Shown here in pieces: positions 8,204-17,500 of a stretch of 64,000 bases of DNA. Location of the stretch: assembly GCA_947629675.1 (NCBI GenBank), contig CANREM010000004.1, forward strand, positions 1 to 64,000. The letters run 5' to 3'. Made by a program: the position numbers and the translations under genes. Below the pieces are notes generated by a model, which saw only the letters and a program-made list of their open reading frames with translations, made no database searches and was not told where the DNA came from. The stretch comes from an uncultured Clostridia bacterium (GTDB lineage Bacteria > Bacillota > Clostridia > Christensenellales > Borkfalkiaceae). How positions within the stretch are numbered: the stretch's first letter is position 1; every line of letters starts with the position of its first letter.

Positions 8204-8215
8204 CGCGCAAAACTC

Positions 8216-8244
8216 TTGCCAAATGCAGCCATATGCGGTATAAT
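8216..8244 (+). promoter_or_regulatory. Promoter for tsaE; probable leaderless transcript
   Basis: TTGCCA (8216-8221) and TATAAT (8239-8244) are 17 bases apart. Only 8 bases separate the -10 box from the ATG at 8253, and no Shine-Dalgarno sequence is present, so the mRNA should begin at or within two or three bases of the start codon. Confidence 0.8.
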
Positions 8245-8252
8245 ATCCGTGT

Positions 8253-8651
8253 ATGGCTGTTTTTCGTTCACACTCCGAAGAGGAGACCTATGCCTTTGCA
8301 AAATCGTTCGCAAAGAGCCTTCGCGCCTTCGACGTCGTCTTGCTCGAAGGGGAGATGGGCGCGGGCAAGACGGTGTTTGCGAAGGGTCTCATTGCGGGCA
8401 TGGGTATCTCCGATGAGGTCACAAGCCCCACTTACGCCTATGTCAACGAGTACGGCGGCCGCATCTTTCACTTCGATTGCTATCGGGTGGAAAGCGAGGC
8501 GCAGGCACTCGGGCTGGGGCTTTCGGACTATTTCGAGCGGGGCGGGGTCTGCATCGTCGAATGGGGAGAGAACATCAAGGGCCTCCTTCCCGCAAATTGC
8601 AAGCGGGTGAAGATCACGGGGCGCGGCAGCGAAAGGGAGATCGAATATTGA
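8253..8651 (+). CDS. tsaE: tRNA threonylcarbamoyladenosine biosynthesis ATPase TsaE
   Basis: TsaE is the small P-loop ATPase that assists TsaB/TsaD in making t6A37 on ANN-decoding tRNAs. The 132 residues include Walker A GEMGAGKT (residues 33-40), TSPTYAYVNEY, and the C-terminal IVEWGENI, all family signatures. The N-terminus SHSEEETYAFAKSFA aligns with the family start, so the ATG 8 bases after the -10 box is the right one. Its stop overlaps the tsaB start by 4 bases. Confidence 0.95.
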   Translation: MAVFRSHSEEETYAFAKSFAKSLRAFDVVLLEGEMGAGKTVFAKGLIAGMGISDEVTSPTYAYVNEYGGRIFHFDCYRVESEAQALGLGLSDYFERGGVCIVEWGENIKGLLPANCKRVKITGRGSEREIEY

Positions 8652-9247
8652 AATTTCTTGCGATCGATACGAGTGGCAAGCGACTTTTGACGGTTGCCGT
8701 AAACGGGGATAAAATTTCATCCTTCGACGGGGATTGCGCCATGCAGCACTCCGTCCGCCTCTTCCCCGAGATCGAGAGGGTGCTTACAGGTGCCGCCCTC
8801 CCGCTTTCCGATTGCGATTTTCTCGCCTGCGTCGTCGGCCCCGGTTCGTTTACGGGCATCCGCATCGGCATTTCCGCCGTCAAGGGGCTGTGCTTCGGTG
8901 CGGAAAAAAAGGCCCTTCCCGTCACATCCTTCGATGCCATCGCATACGCTGTAGGAGGGGAAGATAAGATCGCCGCCGTCGACGCCGGCCACGGCTATCT
9001 CTATGCCAAAGGGTACGGCCGCGCCGCCCTCGAGGCGGGCTACTATCCCGAGGAGGAAGTATTTTCCCTCGCAAAGGAGAAGGGCGTTCCCGTCCTCTCC
9101 GCGGAGGAGCTTCCCTACAAAACGCAGGTCGTCTCCCTCAAAGAGGGGCTTTTGAACTACTGCTTCGCCCATGGAGAGAAAACGGAGCCGTCCGACGCAC
9201 TCGCCGCTGTGTATATCCGCCGGTCGAACGCGGAGGAGGGAAGATGA
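8648..9247 (+). CDS. tsaB: tRNA threonylcarbamoyladenosine biosynthesis protein TsaB
   Basis: TsaB is the inactive actin-fold partner that scaffolds TsaD and TsaE in t6A synthesis. The TTG start at 8648 gives 199 residues beginning LKFLAIDTSG, the exact family N-terminus, and overlaps the tsaE stop (TTGA). GPGSFTGIRIGISAVKGL (about residues 64-81) is the TsaB signature. The C-terminal half is short compared with TsaD, as expected. The gene overlaps rimI by 4 bases. The usual fourth partner, tsaD, is not in this window. Confidence 0.94.
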   Translation: MKFLAIDTSGKRLLTVAVNGDKISSFDGDCAMQHSVRLFPEIERVLTGAALPLSDCDFLACVVGPGSFTGIRIGISAVKGLCFGAEKKALPVTSFDAIAYAVGGEDKIAAVDAGHGYLYAKGYGRAALEAGYYPEEEVFSLAKEKGVPVLSAEELPYKTQVVSLKEGLLNYCFAHGEKTEPSDALAAVYIRRSNAEEGR

Positions 9248-9675
9248 ACGGCCGCGCCTGGACAATGGACGACCTCGACGCGATCGCCGCCCTCGAGGAG
9301 GAGTGCTTCTCCGATCCGTGGACCCGCCGCATGCTCGCCGATTCCTTCCTTTTGGAGGGATTCCGCGGCGTTCTCTTGGAGGAGGACGGGCAGATCGTCG
9401 CCTATGGCGGGGTGCAGATCGCATATGATGAGGCGGAGATCGAACTTGTCGCAGTGAGCGAGATGTACCGCCGCTGCGGACGGGGGACGGCCGTCATGGA
9501 GGACTTACTCAACATCGCAAGGGAGCGGGGCGCAAAGCGCGTCTATCTCGAGGTGCGCGTCTCCAACGCGAGCGCGCAGATGCTCTATCTCAAGTGCGGT
9601 TTCCACGGGCTGTACTGCCGCACGCGTTACTATCCCGACGGGGAGGACGCCATCGTCATGACGAGGGAGCTTTAA
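9244..9675 (+). CDS. rimI: Ribosomal protein S18-alanine N-acetyltransferase RimI
   Basis: A 143-residue GNAT acetyltransferase. The acetyl-CoA loop is RRCGRGTAVMEDLL (about residues 76-89), and VYLEVRVSNASAQMLYLKCGF is the RimI-type C-terminal signature. RimI acetylates the N-terminus of ribosomal protein S18 in other bacteria; other substrates are possible. The ATG overlaps the tsaB stop (ATGA), reproducing the conserved tsaE-tsaB-rimI order. Confidence 0.92.
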   Translation: MNGRAWTMDDLDAIAALEEECFSDPWTRRMLADSFLLEGFRGVLLEEDGQIVAYGGVQIAYDEAEIELVAVSEMYRRCGRGTAVMEDLLNIARERGAKRVYLEVRVSNASAQMLYLKCGFHGLYCRTRYYPDGEDAIVMTREL

Positions 9676-10383
9676 TTGCGCCTATCATATTTGCAGCGGG
9701 GCGAGGGAAGGGACCTCGTGATGCTACACGGATACCTTGCGAGCAAGGAAACTTTCCTTCCTCAAATCGAATATTTCTCGAGGTTCTACCGCGTCACCGC
9801 ACTCGACTTCGCGGGCATGGGTTGGGCGGACGCGCTCACAAAGCCGTTTTCCGTCGGCGACTATGCCGATTGGACGCTCGACGCGCTCGCCTCCTTGAAG
9901 ATAAAATTTCCCCTTCTTCTCACCCATTCCTTCGGGGGAAGGGTGGCGATAAAACTTCTCTCCCGCGGGGACTACTTCGACAGGGCCGCCCTCATCGGGT
10001 GCGCGGGCATCGTGAAAAAGAGGGGACTTTCATATCATCTTCGCGTAAAGGCCTACCGCGCCGTCAGAAAGATCGCTCCGAAATACGCCGAAAGGCACTT
10101 CGGGAGCAAGGAATACAGGACGCTTTCCCCCGTCATGCGGGAGAGCTTTAAGCGCATCGTCAACGAGGACCTTCGCGAGGATGCAGCAAAAATTACCCGC
10201 CCCGTACTCTTCATAAACGGCACACGGGATCGGGAGACGCCCATATCTTCCGTGGAGATCCTGCATGCCGCCGTGAAGGGCTCGAAACTCGTCACCGTGG
10301 AGAATGGCGGGCACTTTGTGCATCTCGAGGATCCGCTCGCCGTCCAACTTGCCGTGGAGGAATTTTTCTATGCCGACCTATGA
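9676..10383 (+). CDS. Alpha/beta hydrolase
   Basis: A 235-residue alpha/beta-hydrolase-fold protein. The oxyanion segment LHGYLASKETF is near residue 18 and the nucleophile elbow is THSFGG (serine near residue 86). The acid is in INGTRDRETP (near 184) and the histidine in NGGHFVHLEDP (near 212), so the catalytic triad is complete. The substrate cannot be told. The TTG start immediately follows the rimI stop. The downstream murF-like gene starts 14 bases before this gene ends, so it is part of the same operon. Confidence 0.85.
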   Translation: MRLSYLQRGEGRDLVMLHGYLASKETFLPQIEYFSRFYRVTALDFAGMGWADALTKPFSVGDYADWTLDALASLKIKFPLLLTHSFGGRVAIKLLSRGDYFDRAALIGCAGIVKKRGLSYHLRVKAYRAVRKIAPKYAERHFGSKEYRTLSPVMRESFKRIVNEDLREDAAKITRPVLFINGTRDRETPISSVEILHAAVKGSKLVTVENGGHFVHLEDPLAVQLAVEEFFYADL

Positions 10384-11959
10384 AACCTATCTCATCGTCG
10401 CGGCGCATGCGATCTCTTTCGCATGTATGCTTCTTCTTACGGCGTTGCCCCTTCTCGGCATCTTGCAGCAGGAGGGATACAGCGGGCGTTCGACGATGCG
10501 TTGGTTCTATAAGAGGGGGAACATCCTTCGGAGAAGATATTCTCTCCTCACGCTCGCGCTCATCCTCGTCACCGCCCTTTTGCCCCTCTGTTTCTCCTTT
10601 GCGGGGGTAGAACTTTCCCTCCTCGTTGCGACGGTGGGGTATGCGGGCATCTGCGCTCTCTTTGTCTATTCCTTCCGCTTCGCACTCAAGGTCCCCTTCA
10701 AATTTACAAACCGCGGGAGAAGGCTGTTTGCCGCCTGCTTTTTGCTCGTTGCGGCAATCGCATTCGGCCTCGGGATGGGGATGTTCTTTGCGGCGGAAGC
10801 CATCGGGAGCCGCATCGCCCATGCCCTTTTGCGCGCCGTGCCGCCCGCCCTTCTTCCGCTCGCCATGCCCGCCCTCCTCGTAGCGGCCAACTTCTGCATG
10901 AAGGGGTACGAAGTCCCGCACAGCCGCAAATTTTTGAAGCGTGCAAAGGGGATGCTCGCGGAGAGCAGTTGCATCAAGGTGGGCATCACCGGTTCCTTCG
11001 GCAAGACGAGCGTCAAGCACTTCGCAAAGGCCATCCTCGAGAGGAAATTCAGGGTCATCGCTACGCCCGCCTCCTTCAACACCCCCCTCGGCATCGCGCG
11101 TTGCGTCTCGAAAGGGGGACTTGACTGCGACATCTTCCTCGCCGAAATGGGGGCACGCCAGACGGGAGACATCGCCGAGCTTTGCGACATGGTATGCCCC
11201 GAATACGCCGTCGTCACGGGGATCTGTGCCCAGCACCTCGAGACCTTCGGCAGCATTGCCGCCATCGCCCGCGAGAAGGGCGTCCTCGCGCGCTATGCAA
11301 AAAGAAGCGTCATCGGCGCGACGGCAAGCGGCCTTGCGCGCGAAAATTCCCTTCTCGAAGGGAGAGATTTCGGCGCGGACAATATCGTCTGCACCCCCTC
11401 GGGAACGCAGTTCACCCTGCATCTTGGCGGGGAGGAGATCCAAGTGCATACCGCCCTTCTCGGCCGCCACGCGGCGGAGGACATCGCCCTCGCCGCGGCT
11501 CTTGCCTTCATCCTCGGCATGACTGCGGAGGAGATCGCGGCCGCCATTCCCGCCATTCAACCCGTTCCGCACCGCCTCGAACTCTGGGAGAGGAACGGCC
11601 TGCACATTTTGGACGACTCCTACAATTCCAATGTCCTCGGCGCACACGATGCGGTGGAGACGTTGAAGCTCTTCCCGGGAAAAAAGTTCGTCGTCACGCC
11701 CGGGCTTGTGGAGCTTGGAGAGCTTGAGGAGAAGGAAAACGCCTCCTTGGGCGCGACATTCGTGGGGCTTGACGGCGTCATCCTCGTGGGGGAGACGCTC
11801 ATCCTCGCCGTGCGGCAGGGCTACCTCGATGCGGGCGGCGACGACAAAAATCTCACCGTCGTGCCCACCCTCAAAAAGGCGCAGGAGGTGCTTTCCGAAA
11901 AGCTCTCCGAGGGCGACGCGGTCCTCTTTTTGAACGACCTGCCCGATAAATTTCTCTGA
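10370..11959 (+). CDS. Membrane-anchored MurF-like Mur ligase
   Basis: A 529-residue protein. Residues 1-190 hold about five transmembrane helices. From residue 200 on is a Mur-ligase central and C-terminal domain: P-loop GITGSFGKTS (near 205), the magnesium glutamate in LAEMGARQTGD, CAQHLETFGS, and MurF-like ILDDSYNSN. MurF adds D-Ala-D-Ala to UDP-MurNAc-tripeptide; the adjacent D-Ala-D-Ala ligase gene supports this. The normal N-terminal UDP-MurNAc-binding domain is absent and replaced by membrane helices, so the substrate may be lipid-linked (inference). The ATG at 10370 follows GGAGG. Confidence 0.85.
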   Translation: MPTYETYLIVAAHAISFACMLLLTALPLLGILQQEGYSGRSTMRWFYKRGNILRRRYSLLTLALILVTALLPLCFSFAGVELSLLVATVGYAGICALFVYSFRFALKVPFKFTNRGRRLFAACFLLVAAIAFGLGMGMFFAAEAIGSRIAHALLRAVPPALLPLAMPALLVAANFCMKGYEVPHSRKFLKRAKGMLAESSCIKVGITGSFGKTSVKHFAKAILERKFRVIATPASFNTPLGIARCVSKGGLDCDIFLAEMGARQTGDIAELCDMVCPEYAVVTGICAQHLETFGSIAAIAREKGVLARYAKRSVIGATASGLARENSLLEGRDFGADNIVCTPSGTQFTLHLGGEEIQVHTALLGRHAAEDIALAAALAFILGMTAEEIAAAIPAIQPVPHRLELWERNGLHILDDSYNSNVLGAHDAVETLKLFPGKKFVVTPGLVELGELEEKENASLGATFVGLDGVILVGETLILAVRQGYLDAGGDDKNLTVVPTLKKAQEVLSEKLSEGDAVLFLNDLPDKFL

Positions 11960-12019
11960 TTTTTCATCAACAAAAGATATTCACCAATGAGGAAAAATTT
12001 CTTCGGAGGTGATTTTTTT

Positions 12020-13120
12020 ATGCAAAAAAACGTCGCCGTCTTTTTCGGCGGAAGCTCGAACGAGCGCGAGATCAGTGTCATCACGGGCCTTCTCGCCGTC
12101 AATCTCCTTCGGGGGAGCAAGTACCGCGTCATCCCCGTCTACCTTCGGCCGGAGGGAGGAATGACGACGGGGGAGTACCGGAACGTCTCCGACTTTGCAA
12201 AGGGAGGGAGGGGAAAGGAGACGCCCGTCCGTCTCGGGGAGAAGTGCCTCCTCTCCGGGAAGCGGGGGAAGGTTTTCGCGCCCATCGACTGCGCCCTCAA
12301 CTGCTGCCACGGCGGCATCGGCGAGGACGGCACCCTCTCCGCCCTCTTTACATATTACAAGATCGTCTCGGCGTCGCCCGAGGCACCCATGTCTGCGATC
12401 GGCATGGATAAAACGCTTTCAAAGCTCATGGCAAGGGGCCTCGGCATCCCCACGGTGCGCAGCTTTACCGTCACCGAAAAGAAGTGGGAAGCGCGGGAGA
12501 GCGTCCTGAAGGAGGCGGAGGCATTCGGCTATCCGCTCATCGTGAAGCCCGCAAAGCTCGGCTCGAGCATCGGCATCAAGGTCGCAAGAGATGAAGGGGA
12601 GTTTATCGCCGCCATGGAGCTTGCCTTCCGTCTCGACAGCGTCGCCCTCGTCGAGGAGTATCTTGCAGGCAGGCGGGACATCAACTGCGCCGCCTGCAGA
12701 GTGGGCGGCGAGACCGCGCTCTCCCCCCTCGAGGAAGTCTTTTCGGGCGAGGAATTTCTCACCTTCTCCGAAAAATACGAGACGCATGCGGGGCGGCACA
12801 GCCGGATCCCTGCCGACCTTCCCGCGGAGCTTGCCGATAGAATCGCATCCTATACGAGGACCGTCTACGAGGCTCTCGGCGGCCGCGGGGTCATCCGCAT
12901 CGACTTCCTTGTGAAGGGGGAAGAGGCCTTTTTCAACGAGCTGAACACCGTGCCAGGCTCTCTCGCCTGCTACCTCTTCGGCAGGAGCTTGACGGAGAAC
13001 AGGTATTTCCTCATCTCCCTCATCGAGGAAGCGATGAGAAACCCGCCCCGCGAGAAGGAGACGCTCTCTTCGGGTATTTTGGAGAAGGGCGTCTTTGCGG
13101 GAAAGGGGAGAAAGCGATAA
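12020..13120 (+). CDS. ddl: D-alanine-D-alanine ligase
   Basis: This ATP-grasp enzyme joins two D-alanines for peptidoglycan. The 366 residues show FFGGSSNEREISVITG at the N-terminus, HGGIGEDGTLSALF, the ATP-binding loop IVKPAKLGSSIGIKVA, and the metal-binding FFNELNTVPGS. The ATG at 12020 follows an ideal GGAGGTGAT by 6 bases; an upstream ATG at 11987 has no such site. Placed directly after the MurF-like gene, it supplies that enzyme's dipeptide. Confidence 0.95.
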   Translation: MQKNVAVFFGGSSNEREISVITGLLAVNLLRGSKYRVIPVYLRPEGGMTTGEYRNVSDFAKGGRGKETPVRLGEKCLLSGKRGKVFAPIDCALNCCHGGIGEDGTLSALFTYYKIVSASPEAPMSAIGMDKTLSKLMARGLGIPTVRSFTVTEKKWEARESVLKEAEAFGYPLIVKPAKLGSSIGIKVARDEGEFIAAMELAFRLDSVALVEEYLAGRRDINCAACRVGGETALSPLEEVFSGEEFLTFSEKYETHAGRHSRIPADLPAELADRIASYTRTVYEALGGRGVIRIDFLVKGEEAFFNELNTVPGSLACYLFGRSLTENRYFLISLIEEAMRNPPREKETLSSGILEKGVFAGKGRKR

Positions 13121-13154
13121 AAAAAGCCGCGGGCGGCAGTTTGCCGCCCGCGGC
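13119..13154. terminator. Intrinsic terminator between converging ddl and metallopeptidase genes
   Basis: The arms run 13126-13138 (GCCGCGGGCGGCA) and 13142-13154 with a 3-base loop. On the minus strand the stem is followed by seven T, so it chiefly terminates the metallopeptidase transcript. On the plus strand the T tract is weak. Confidence 0.88.
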
Positions 13155-13172
13155 ACTTCTATATTTTAGAGA

Positions 13173-13898
13173 TCAATTTCTGCTTCGGGTATTTGCAAGC
13201 ACGATGAAGAGGAAACGGAGGAAGTAGATGAGGGAGATGAGCATGGAGGCGACATAGGTCATCGCCGCCGCAGAGAGTACTTTTTTCACGCCCACGGCCT
13301 CCTCCCTTTGCAGAATGCCGTCCTCTATGAGCATCTTCTTTGCGCGGCGGGAGGCGTTGAACTCCACGGGGAGCGTGACGAGCATGAAGAGGACGGAGGC
13401 TCCGTAGAGCGCGATCCCCAAATACATGAGGATCTGTCCTGCCGAGATCGCACGGGTGGAGGAGACGAAGAGGTCGAGGAAGATCCCGACGATGATGAGG
13501 GGAAGGGCGAGCCGCGAGCCGATGTTCGCAATGGGAACGAGGACGTTGCGGATCTTATAGGGCACATACCCCCTTTTCTTCTGCATCACATGCCCGACTT
13601 CGTGCGCCGCCACCGCAACGGCCGCCACCGAGGCGGACCCGTAGGTGCTCTCCGAGAGGTTGACGATGCTCTTTGCGGGGTTGTAGTGGTCGGAGAGCGA
13701 CCCGCGCACTCTGCCTACGGCGATGTCGTTGACGCCGCGGTTTCTCATCAGCCGCACGGCGGTATCGTAGCCCGTCATGCGGGAAGAGTTGGGCACGCGG
13801 TCGTACTTTGCAAAGGTAGAATGCACCTTCGCACTTGCGAATGCCGAGAGTGCCAGAAAGGGAACGAGGATGAGCAGGAACAGGAAATACGAATACAT
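13173..13898 (-). CDS. Zinc-dependent membrane metallopeptidase (YugP type)
   Basis: A 241-residue integral membrane protein of the Zn_peptidase_2/YugP family. The zinc-binding motif is HEVGH (residues 99-103) in AVAVAAHEVGHVMQKK. A hydrophobic helix opens the protein and three or four more follow residue 115. NPAKSIVNLSESTYGSASVAA is the conserved stretch before the active site. Family members are predicted membrane proteases with unknown substrates. A GAGGTGG ribosome-binding site precedes the ATG. Confidence 0.9.
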   Translation of the reverse strand: MYSYFLFLLILVPFLALSAFASAKVHSTFAKYDRVPNSSRMTGYDTAVRLMRNRGVNDIAVGRVRGSLSDHYNPAKSIVNLSESTYGSASVAAVAVAAHEVGHVMQKKRGYVPYKIRNVLVPIANIGSRLALPLIIVGIFLDLFVSSTRAISAGQILMYLGIALYGASVLFMLVTLPVEFNASRRAKKMLIEDGILQREEAVGVKKVLSAAAMTYVASMLISLIYFLRFLFIVLANTRSRN

Positions 13899-13970
13899 GA
13901 AACCACCTCATATATATTGTAACACAAAGCAATATATTTTAAGCAAAGAAACGTATTTTTCATCATACTT

Positions 13971-14020
13971 GCCCACCCCTTGAGGGGTGGGTGTCGCCTT
14001 TGGCGACGGAAGGGGTGGGG
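13971..14020. repeat. Dispersed hairpin repeat, family C
   Basis: GCCCACCCCT/AGGGGTGGG forms the first hairpin and GTCGCC/GGCGAC the second, followed by GGAAGGGGTGG. Variants of this two-hairpin unit recur at about 20187, 20896, 20997, 52389 and 63770. With families A and B it fills the 655-base gap between 13899 and 14553, which holds no gene. Confidence 0.65.
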
Positions 14021-14025
14021 CATCG

Positions 14026-14138
14026 CGTCATACTGCCCCGCGCGCACTATTATCGATTAAGCGCGGCACGAGGGGCATCGCCCCGAAGTAGCGGTAGGTC
14101 AACCGTCATCCTGAGCGGAGGCGGAGCCGAAGTCGAAG
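14026..14138. repeat. 113-base composite repeat (families B + A), copy 1
   Basis: A family B unit (starts CGTCATACTGCCCCGC) joined by AGGTCAAC to a family A unit (CGTCATCCTGAGCGGAGGCG). It matches the copy at 14270-14382 at all but one base by eye. Confidence 0.8.
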
Positions 14139-14269
14139 TATCACATTATTCCTCATTCCGAGGGCGTAGCCCGAGTGAACCCCTACTCCGTGAGGGAACA
14201 AAGCCTCGTTCTCCAAGAGGGGATCTGCTCCGCGCCTGCGGCGTGTCGAGATGAGGAATGCTTCCAAAT

Positions 14270-14382
14270 CGTCATACTGCCCCGCGCGCACTATTATCGA
14301 CTAAGCGCGGCACGAGGGGCATCGCCCCGAAGTAGCGGTAGGTCAACCGTCATCCTGAGCGGAGGCGGAGCCGAAGTCGAAG
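14270..14382. repeat. 113-base composite repeat (families B + A), copy 2
   Basis: Direct repeat of 14026-14138, 244 bases downstream, differing at one visible position (GACTAAGC instead of GATTAAGC). The 131 bases between the copies carry further family A-like fragments (GAGGGCGTAGCCCGAG) and no gene. Confidence 0.8.
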
Positions 14383-14476
14383 GATCCCCTCATACGAAGT
14401 TCGAATAATACTGCGGTGATGCTTCGACACGCGCGTACCGCGCGGCTCAGCATGACGAATCGGACGCCCTTCTCGC

Positions 14477-14521
14477 GAAAAACAAAACCGCCGAGGCAGA
14501 CATGGTATCCACCTCGGCGGT
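14477..14521 (-). terminator. Terminator of the BspA-like lipoprotein gene
   Basis: Stem ACCGCCGAGG (14487-14496) with CCTCGGCGGT (14512-14521), followed on the minus strand by TTTTGTTTTT. It lies 33 bases past the stop codon of the large minus-strand gene. Confidence 0.9.
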
Positions 14522-14553
14522 CTCCTTAACTTTTCACATTTTCTTTTTCAGGT

Positions 14554-17500
14554 TTACGCTTTCACCCACTCGGCGACGGCACCCGTCTCATCGTAGTGCC
14601 ACCAATCATCATGGCTCTCCCATTCCTCCTCCGTCGGCGTCTCTTCGGAGTAGTAAAATACGCTCTTATCCGCAAAGAATTCGTCCGATCCTTCCACGAT
14701 TTGTATTTCATTCCACTTTGTCTCCGTGCCGCAATAATATATTTTTTGCAGCGAATAGCAACCAATGAACGCTACGTACGAGATATTCGTCACGCCCTCG
14801 GGGATGACGATGCTCTCAAGCTCTTTGCAGGAGCCGAAGATTTCATAACTGTCGAGCACGGAAAGAACGCTGCCCTTTTCAAACGATACGCTCTTGAGTT
14901 TAGAACAAGCGTAGAATGTCTGTGTAACGAGCTGTGTCACGCCCTTGGGGATCACGATGCTCTCGAGCGAACTGCAACTATCGAACGCGTGCTGATTGAT
15001 GGCGGTCACTTTGTTGCCTTCCTCAAAGGTCACCTTGGAGAGGGAAGTGCAATCCTGGAATGCATAATCTCCGACCGCAGTGACCTCCTTTCCGATCGTC
15101 ACACTCGTCAGCATGGTGCAGCCGTCAAAAGCCGCAAACACGATCTTCCCGCCCTTTACGGTGACGTTTCTCAAGGAGGAGGGGATATAATAGGTGTAAG
15201 TTTCGCCCTGATAATTGAAGTCTTGATGTTGGGTCACTTTCTGTCCGCCCGAATAGTTCGTTTCCCCGAAGATGTAGCCGAATGTGTAATTCTTTTCCGT
15301 TTTCGAGGACGCTATCGGCCAGCCGACAAAGGGAAGCGTGAGGTCGCTGAGCGATCTGCAGCCCGTAAATGCCGCATAGGCAATGAGCCGCGTGTCATCT
15401 TTCACGACGTATTCGCCGACCGAAGTCTTGACGTTGAGGAGGCAGTTATTGACGTAGAGCGCGCCATATTCATCCCAGTTGCCCGCCTCGTTGTAGAGCG
15501 CGGTATTGTTGAGAACATTCTCGCCGATCTCGATCACGCTTTGGGGAATGGAGAGGCTTTCGAGGGCGGAGCAGTTTGCAAATGCGGAATTGCCGATCTT
15601 CTTCAACCCGTTGGGGAGCGTCACGTTCGTGAATTCTCCATATCCCGCGAACGCATAGGGCTTGATCTCGGAGATCGAGTAGCTCTTCAGATCGCTGATG
15701 GGCGATTGCCCCACATAGAGCGTCGTGCCCGCACCGAGGGGGTTGGCGGAGGCATTCTCAAAATCGATCTCGCACCACATCTTAAGTGAAGGGACGGTCA
15801 CCTTCTTCAGCGCGTCGCAATTGTTGAACGCGCCCCTTTTGATCTCCTTCAGGCTCGAGGGAAGTTCGATGCTCTCGACTTCGGTGCAGTCGGAGAACAG
15901 ATAGGCGGGAAGGATCTCCACATTCTGCCCGATGTTGATGTGTGTGAGACTTGTGCAGCCCTTGAAGATCGTCCCGGAATAGATCGATTGGGAACCGAAA
16001 GAGGCTGTATTTCCGTTCGTTGCATTCCAATTGACCGTTGTAAGGCCCGTGCAGTTGAGGAACGCGTTCCACCCGATCGATGCAAAGTTTTCGGAGAGCG
16101 TGATGCTTTCAAGCGATTTGCAGCCGGAGAACGCACCATCTTCGATCCAATGCGCAATGCTCATGTCAAACTCTCTGAGCGACGTGCAGTCCTTGAAGGC
16201 ACTCTGTCTGATGACGAGTCCATACAAATCGCTTTTTTCAACGATCACGCTCTCGAGCTTGTCGCAGCTTTCAAACGCCTCATGCCCGAGATCGATATCG
16301 TAATGTATTCCGCCCTCAAACGTTACACTTTCCAGTTCATCGCAATCCCAAAATGCACACTGCCAAAGATTTACCACATTTTCGGGGATCCGAATGCTCT
16401 TCAGCGTGTCGCAGTTATAGAATGCATAGGAGTCGATTATCTCCACATTTTCGGGGATCACGCTCGTCTTACAGCCCGCGATCAGAGTATGCTGCTCCGT
16501 ATGGATGATGCAATTTCCCTCCGAAGAATAGGTTTCATTCGCGGGGTCGACTTCCATCGTCTCAAGGGCATCGCAGGCGGAGAATGCAAATTCTCCGATA
16601 CTTCTCACGCTGCTGCCGATCGTCACGCTCTTCAAGCCCGAAAAACCGTAGAGTGCGTAATCGGGGATATAACGGACGGTGTCGCCAAAGACGGCCGTAG
16701 CCTCTGCCGTACAACCCGCAAAGACAGGATCCTCTGTGCCGGTTGCGTAGTCACCGATCGAGGCATTCCAAACGACCTCCGAAAGGCTCGAACAGTTTTG
16801 GAAAGCCCCGCCCCCAACTGATTTTACGCTTTCGGGGATCGTGATGCTTTGTAGCGTCTTGCAATTGTAGAACGCATAGCTGCCGATCTTTGTAGCCCCC
16901 GCGATCTCCTCATCGAGCTTCGTGATTGGTGCCCCGTCGAGATAGAGCGTCCCGCCGTTGACAAGGGGAGTGGAATTTTCGTTATAAAAGTCGATCTCGC
17001 ACCATGCTTTGGCATTTTTAATATAGACGTTCTCGATCGTTCCGCAATCCAGGAAGGCGTCATTCCAAATCTCCTTTACGCTTTCTGGGATCTCAATGCT
17101 TTCCAGTGATTTGCACCCGGAGAATGCCTGGGAATCGATCGTGGCAAGTTCACTTCCCTCCTCAAATGTCACGCTTGTAAGCGAAGTGCAGTCCGTGAAA
17201 GCACCCCCACAGAGTGCCGTCACGCCCTTGGGGATCGCAATGCTTTGAAGAGCGGTGCATCCTTGGAACGCTCTGAGTGCGGTCAATCGGCTGCCCTCTT
17301 CAAATGTCACGCTCCTGAGCAATTTGCAATTATAGAAAGAGCTGAGACTTTCTACGCTCGCGGCGACCCAAACGGTTTCAAGAGTATCTATCGAAAATGA
17401 AAAATCCCGGGAGGCATTTCCGCCTGTTATGATCATGTTCTTCAGCGTCAGCGGGAAATAATACCGCGTCAAGTATTCCACCCAATGATTGGAGGCCTTA

